From contig CABROZ010000009.1 of the NCBI GenBank assembly GCA_902472795.1, positions 1 to 35,043 on the forward strand: 35,043 nt of DNA, written 5' to 3'. The position numbers and the translations under genes were made by a program. Positions 32,750 through 35,043 of the stretch are shown piece after piece (position 1 is the first letter of the stretch; each line of letters opens with the position of its first letter). The stretch is from an uncultured Bacteroides sp. Lineage in GTDB: Bacteria; Bacteroidota; Bacteroidia; Bacteroidales; Bacteroidaceae. The notes under the pieces were generated by a model. The model saw nothing but the letters and a program-made list of their open reading frames with translations, ran no database searches and had not been told where the DNA came from.

Positions 32750-34114
32750 TTATTTGCTCAGCTCTGCCACCAGTTCATCGGGAGTCACTAACCGCTGTTC
32801 GCCGGTCTCCATATTTTTCAGGGTCACTTTGCCTTCGTTCATCTCGTTCTCGCCCACCAGCGCTACGAACGGAATACCTTTGGCGTTGGCGTAGCTCATC
32901 TGTTTTTTCATCTTGCAGCAATCCGGGAATATCTCGGCACGGATGCCTGCACCGCGTACCCGGGCCAGTACTTGCATGGCAAAGGCAGCTTCCTTCTCGC
33001 CAAAGTTGATGAAGAGCAGCTGGGTACCGTTCACGGCTTCCTTCGGATAAAGATCCAGCTGATTGAGCACGTCGAAGATGCGGTCGGCACCGAACGAGAT
33101 GCCCACACCACTCACACCTGCCATGCCGAAGACGCCTGTCAGGTTGTCATAGCGTCCGCCGCCGGTGATGCTGCCTATCTGAACGTCCAGTGCCTTCACC
33201 TCGAAGATGGCACCCGTATAGTAGTTCAGTCCGCGTGCCAGGGTCAGGTCAAGCTCTAATTCGTTCTTCAGTCCCAGTCCCTTCAGGGTCGAAAGGATGA
33301 ATTCGCTCTCTTCCACTCCCTTCAGTCCGGTTTCGCTGGCGGCCAGTACCTGCTTCAGCGTAGCCAGTTTCTCTTCGTTCGACCCGCTCAGCAGGATGAT
33401 GGGCTGCAGCTTGGCGATGGCTTCGTCGCCGATGCCTTTTTCGCGCAGTTCGGCGTTCACGTTGTCCAGCCCTATTTTGTCCAACTTGTCAATGGCTACG
33501 GTAATATCCACTATCTTGTCTGCCTCGCCGATGATTTCGGCAATGCCGGTCAGGATCTTGCGGTTGTTGATCTTGATGCACACCCGTATGCCGAAACGGC
33601 TGAACACCTTGTCAACGATCTGCATCAGTTCCACCTCGTTCAGCAGCGAATCACTGCCCACCACGTCGGCGTCGCATTGGTAGAACTCGCGGTAGCGTCC
33701 CTTCTGCGGACGGTCGGCACGCCATACGGGTTGAATCTGATAACGCTTGAAGGGGAAAGTAATTTCGTCGCGGTGCATCACCACGTAGCGTGCAAAAGGC
33801 ACGGTCAGGTCGTAGCGTAAGCCTTTCTCGCAGAATTTGCAGGCCAGCTTGGCGGCATTGCGGCTCAGCAGTTCGTCATCGGTCAGGCCGGAGAAATAGT
33901 CGCCCGAGTTCTGTATCTTGAACAGGAGCTTGTCGCCTTCCTCGCCATACTTGCCCATCAGCGTGGAAAGCATCTCCATGGCGGGTGTTTCTATCTGCTG
34001 GAAGCCATAGAGGTGATACACGTCGCGGATGGTGTTGAATATATAGTTGCGTTTCGCCATTTCTACCGGCGAAAAGTCACGGGTTCCTTTCGGAATACAA
34101 GGTTTTGCTGCCAT
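32750..34114 (-). CDS. hisS: Histidine--tRNA ligase
   Basis: 454 residues, full length for a class II HisRS. It starts MAAKPCIPKGTRDFSP. Class II motif 2 lies at about residues 125-150 (RADRPQKGRYREFYQCDAD); the His-specific motif LARGLNYYTGA lies near residue 291. The C-terminal anticodon-binding domain (from about 345) includes RVRGAGIRAEIFPDCCKMKKQ. It charges tRNA-His in the cytoplasm. It is a single-gene unit with a predicted promoter at 34146-34153 and a terminator at 32703-32729. Confidence 0.98.
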   Translation of the reverse strand: MAAKPCIPKGTRDFSPVEMAKRNYIFNTIRDVYHLYGFQQIETPAMEMLSTLMGKYGEEGDKLLFKIQNSGDYFSGLTDDELLSRNAAKLACKFCEKGLRYDLTVPFARYVVMHRDEITFPFKRYQIQPVWRADRPQKGRYREFYQCDADVVGSDSLLNEVELMQIVDKVFSRFGIRVCIKINNRKILTGIAEIIGEADKIVDITVAIDKLDKIGLDNVNAELREKGIGDEAIAKLQPIILLSGSNEEKLATLKQVLAASETGLKGVEESEFILSTLKGLGLKNELELDLTLARGLNYYTGAIFEVKALDVQIGSITGGGRYDNLTGVFGMAGVSGVGISFGADRIFDVLNQLDLYPKEAVNGTQLLFINFGEKEAAFAMQVLARVRGAGIRAEIFPDCCKMKKQMSYANAKGIPFVALVGENEMNEGKVTLKNMETGEQRLVTPDELVAELSK

Positions 34115-34145
34115 ATTCGTATCAGTTACATTTATAATCGGACGG

Positions 34146-34153
34146 CAAAGTTA
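34146..34153 (-). promoter_or_regulatory. -7 element of hisS
   Basis: On the minus strand TAACTTTG matches TAnnTTTG perfectly, 31 bp upstream of the hisS ATG at 34114. The -33 element is not clear. The remainder of 34154-34315 shows nothing recognisable. Confidence 0.55.
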
Positions 34154-34315
34154 CAGTATTTTATCCGGAAAATCGGCATCTGCGGGCTAAATATTCCAAC
34201 GGCTGTCAGCCAATCGGGCAAAATACTCCGTTCCATGCTTTCACAGGAATTACACCAGGGAACTGCAGGAGAAGAATATACCCACGCCCCATAAAGGTAC
34301 AGACACATCTGAAAG

Positions 34316-34726
34316 TCATCCCATAATGTAACTGCTTAGGATCTCTACAAACCGATCCAACGGTAATTTCAGGAGGCTTCCTTGGGGAATATTTAGCTCT
34401 AACAAGCCGTTTGATATTGTGGCAAACATCCTGTTTTCACTAAGTAAACAAACCTCATTACTGTCTTTTTGCCTTATTGTTATCCGATCCTCAGCAGCCG
34501 CGTGAACATGTTTGGCCTGAAGATGTTCCTTGGCAGCATGGAGTGCCTCAACAAAATCGTTTAAGGATACCATGATTTTCCGGTCAGAAGTTGGATATAT
34601 CTGTATTTCCAGATAACCATGTTCTTGATTTATTTCAGCGAACAACAACTTATGATAAACTTCTGCAACCAGATATTCTCTATCAGATGGACTTGCTATC
34701 CATATTTCATATTCATTTTTATACAT
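34316..34726 (-). CDS. Hypothetical protein, 136 residues
   Basis: Begins MYKNEYEIWIASPSDREYLV at 34726; an upstream in-frame ATG (34774) would add a Phe/Leu-rich stretch that overlaps the predicted promoter, so the shorter start is preferred. The protein is mixed alpha/beta (LVAEVYHKLLFAEINQEHGYLEIQIYP, FVEALHAAKEHLQAKHVHAA, LLKLPLDRFVEILSSYIMG), without signal peptide or membrane segment, and is predicted cytoplasmic. I do not recognise the family. Its base composition is more AT-rich than hisS. It stands alone between hisS and repeat-rich intergenic DNA. Confidence 0.65.
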   Translation of the reverse strand: MYKNEYEIWIASPSDREYLVAEVYHKLLFAEINQEHGYLEIQIYPTSDRKIMVSLNDFVEALHAAKEHLQAKHVHAAAEDRITIRQKDSNEVCLLSENRMFATISNGLLELNIPQGSLLKLPLDRFVEILSSYIMG

Positions 34727-34750
34727 ATTATTAAACTCTAAAAAGAACAA

Positions 34751-34758
34751 CAAACTTA
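34751..34758 (-). promoter_or_regulatory. -7 element of the 136-residue gene
   Basis: On the minus strand TAAGTTTG matches TAnnTTTG exactly, 24 bp upstream of the ATG at 34726; a TTTG lies at 34772-34775 but at 13 bp is closer than normal for -33. Confidence 0.5.
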
Positions 34759-34819
34759 CTTTCATCCACCTCAAACGTTTCCCTTATGCAAGTAGTGTCC
34801 ACATACATATACAACCAAC

Positions 34820-35043
34820 CACCGAATGATCAATCTGTGATAATCTGAGTAATCCGTGATGCATTTTTCAGCATTTCCCAAGTGAAGTTTCACCGTAACG
34901 CCCTGAAGATAAACCGTTTGTGGTGAAGGATAGATACGCGGACTACGCGAATGAGGGCGGACGAACGCGGATTTATCCATTTTTTTCGGCTTTCCACTGA
35001 ATCAAGGTGAAACTTTATCTTTCACCATATTCTACTGATTTTC
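34820..35043. repeat. Intergenic repeat-like DNA at the window end
   Basis: No credible gene is seen. The stretch holds imperfect AATCTG/AATCCGTG-type words (34829-34862), a CGCGGACTACGCG...GCGGACGAACGCGGAT segment (34937-34974), and an inverted repeat AAGTTTCACC (34885-34894) / GGTGAAACTT (35006-35015) with another TTCACCAT at 35021. It looks like a degenerate, non-coding dispersed element continuing beyond the window. Confidence 0.4.

Noticed and set aside
34771..34980. A 69-codon minus-strand open frame near the window end
   Set aside because: It lies within repeat-like intergenic DNA, has no family resemblance and no ribosome-binding site.
1..35043. Prophage, insertion sequence, conjugative element or defence system
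   Set aside because: No integrase, transposase, phage structural, restriction or cas gene was seen; the toxin-antitoxin pair stands alone.

Overview
The window looks like chromosomal DNA of a gut Bacteroides or a close Bacteroidales relative. The evidence is repeated use of the Bacteroides-type -7 promoter element TAnnTTTG, few strong Shine-Dalgarno sequences, many lipoprotein signal peptides, a carboxypeptidase-regulatory/TonB-type outer-membrane barrel protein, LytS/LytTR two-component systems, and recognisable groES-groEL, hisS and dnaJ/cbpM genes. The species cannot be told from the sequence alone. No tRNA, rRNA, insertion sequence, prophage or CRISPR array was seen.

Layout. (1) 1-4180: an electron-transfer flavoprotein / acyl-CoA dehydrogenase operon (etfB 5'-truncated by the window edge, etfA, a more AT-rich secreted MORN/TonB_C-like protein, acyl-CoA dehydrogenase), closed by a terminator. 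(2) 4238-7625: a papain-fold (bleomycin-hydrolase-like) lipoprotein and, convergent to it, a lipoprotein related to the glucosidase half of glycogen debranching enzyme. (3) 7735-8351: a RelE/ParE-type toxin-antitoxin pair ending in a hairpin that spans the toxin stop codon. (4) 8406-14112: a two-gene operon of a small unknown protein and a 1711-residue DUF4132/MolR-like protein. (5) 14120-26950: an envelope-stress-like cluster, the most interesting part. Two paralogous LytS-type kinase / LytTR-regulator pairs face each other tail to tail, six bases apart. On the left, divergent from pair 1, lies an operon for an outer-membrane barrel protein and a Spy/CpxP-like periplasmic protein. On the right, divergent from pair 2, lies a complete tripartite RND efflux operon (adaptor, pump, outer-membrane factor). 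Both divergent intergenic regions carry direct repeats with the sequence and 21/22-bp spacing expected of LytTR binding sites. (6) 27036-29884: a small GNAT-fold protein, the cbpM/dnaJ(cbpA) chaperone pair and a threonine-aldolase-like PLP enzyme. (7) 29885-35043: an 8-bp tandem repeat, groES-groEL, a compact transcription unit for a 44-residue membrane protein, hisS, an unknown 136-residue protein, and repeat-rich intergenic DNA to the window end.

How the parts may work together: region 5 resembles in gene content (Spy-like chaperone plus RND pump plus two-component control) the Bae/Cpx envelope-stress regulons of enterobacteria, but uses an unrelated, LytTR-type, regulatory logic. This is inference from gene order, protein family recognition and DNA motifs.
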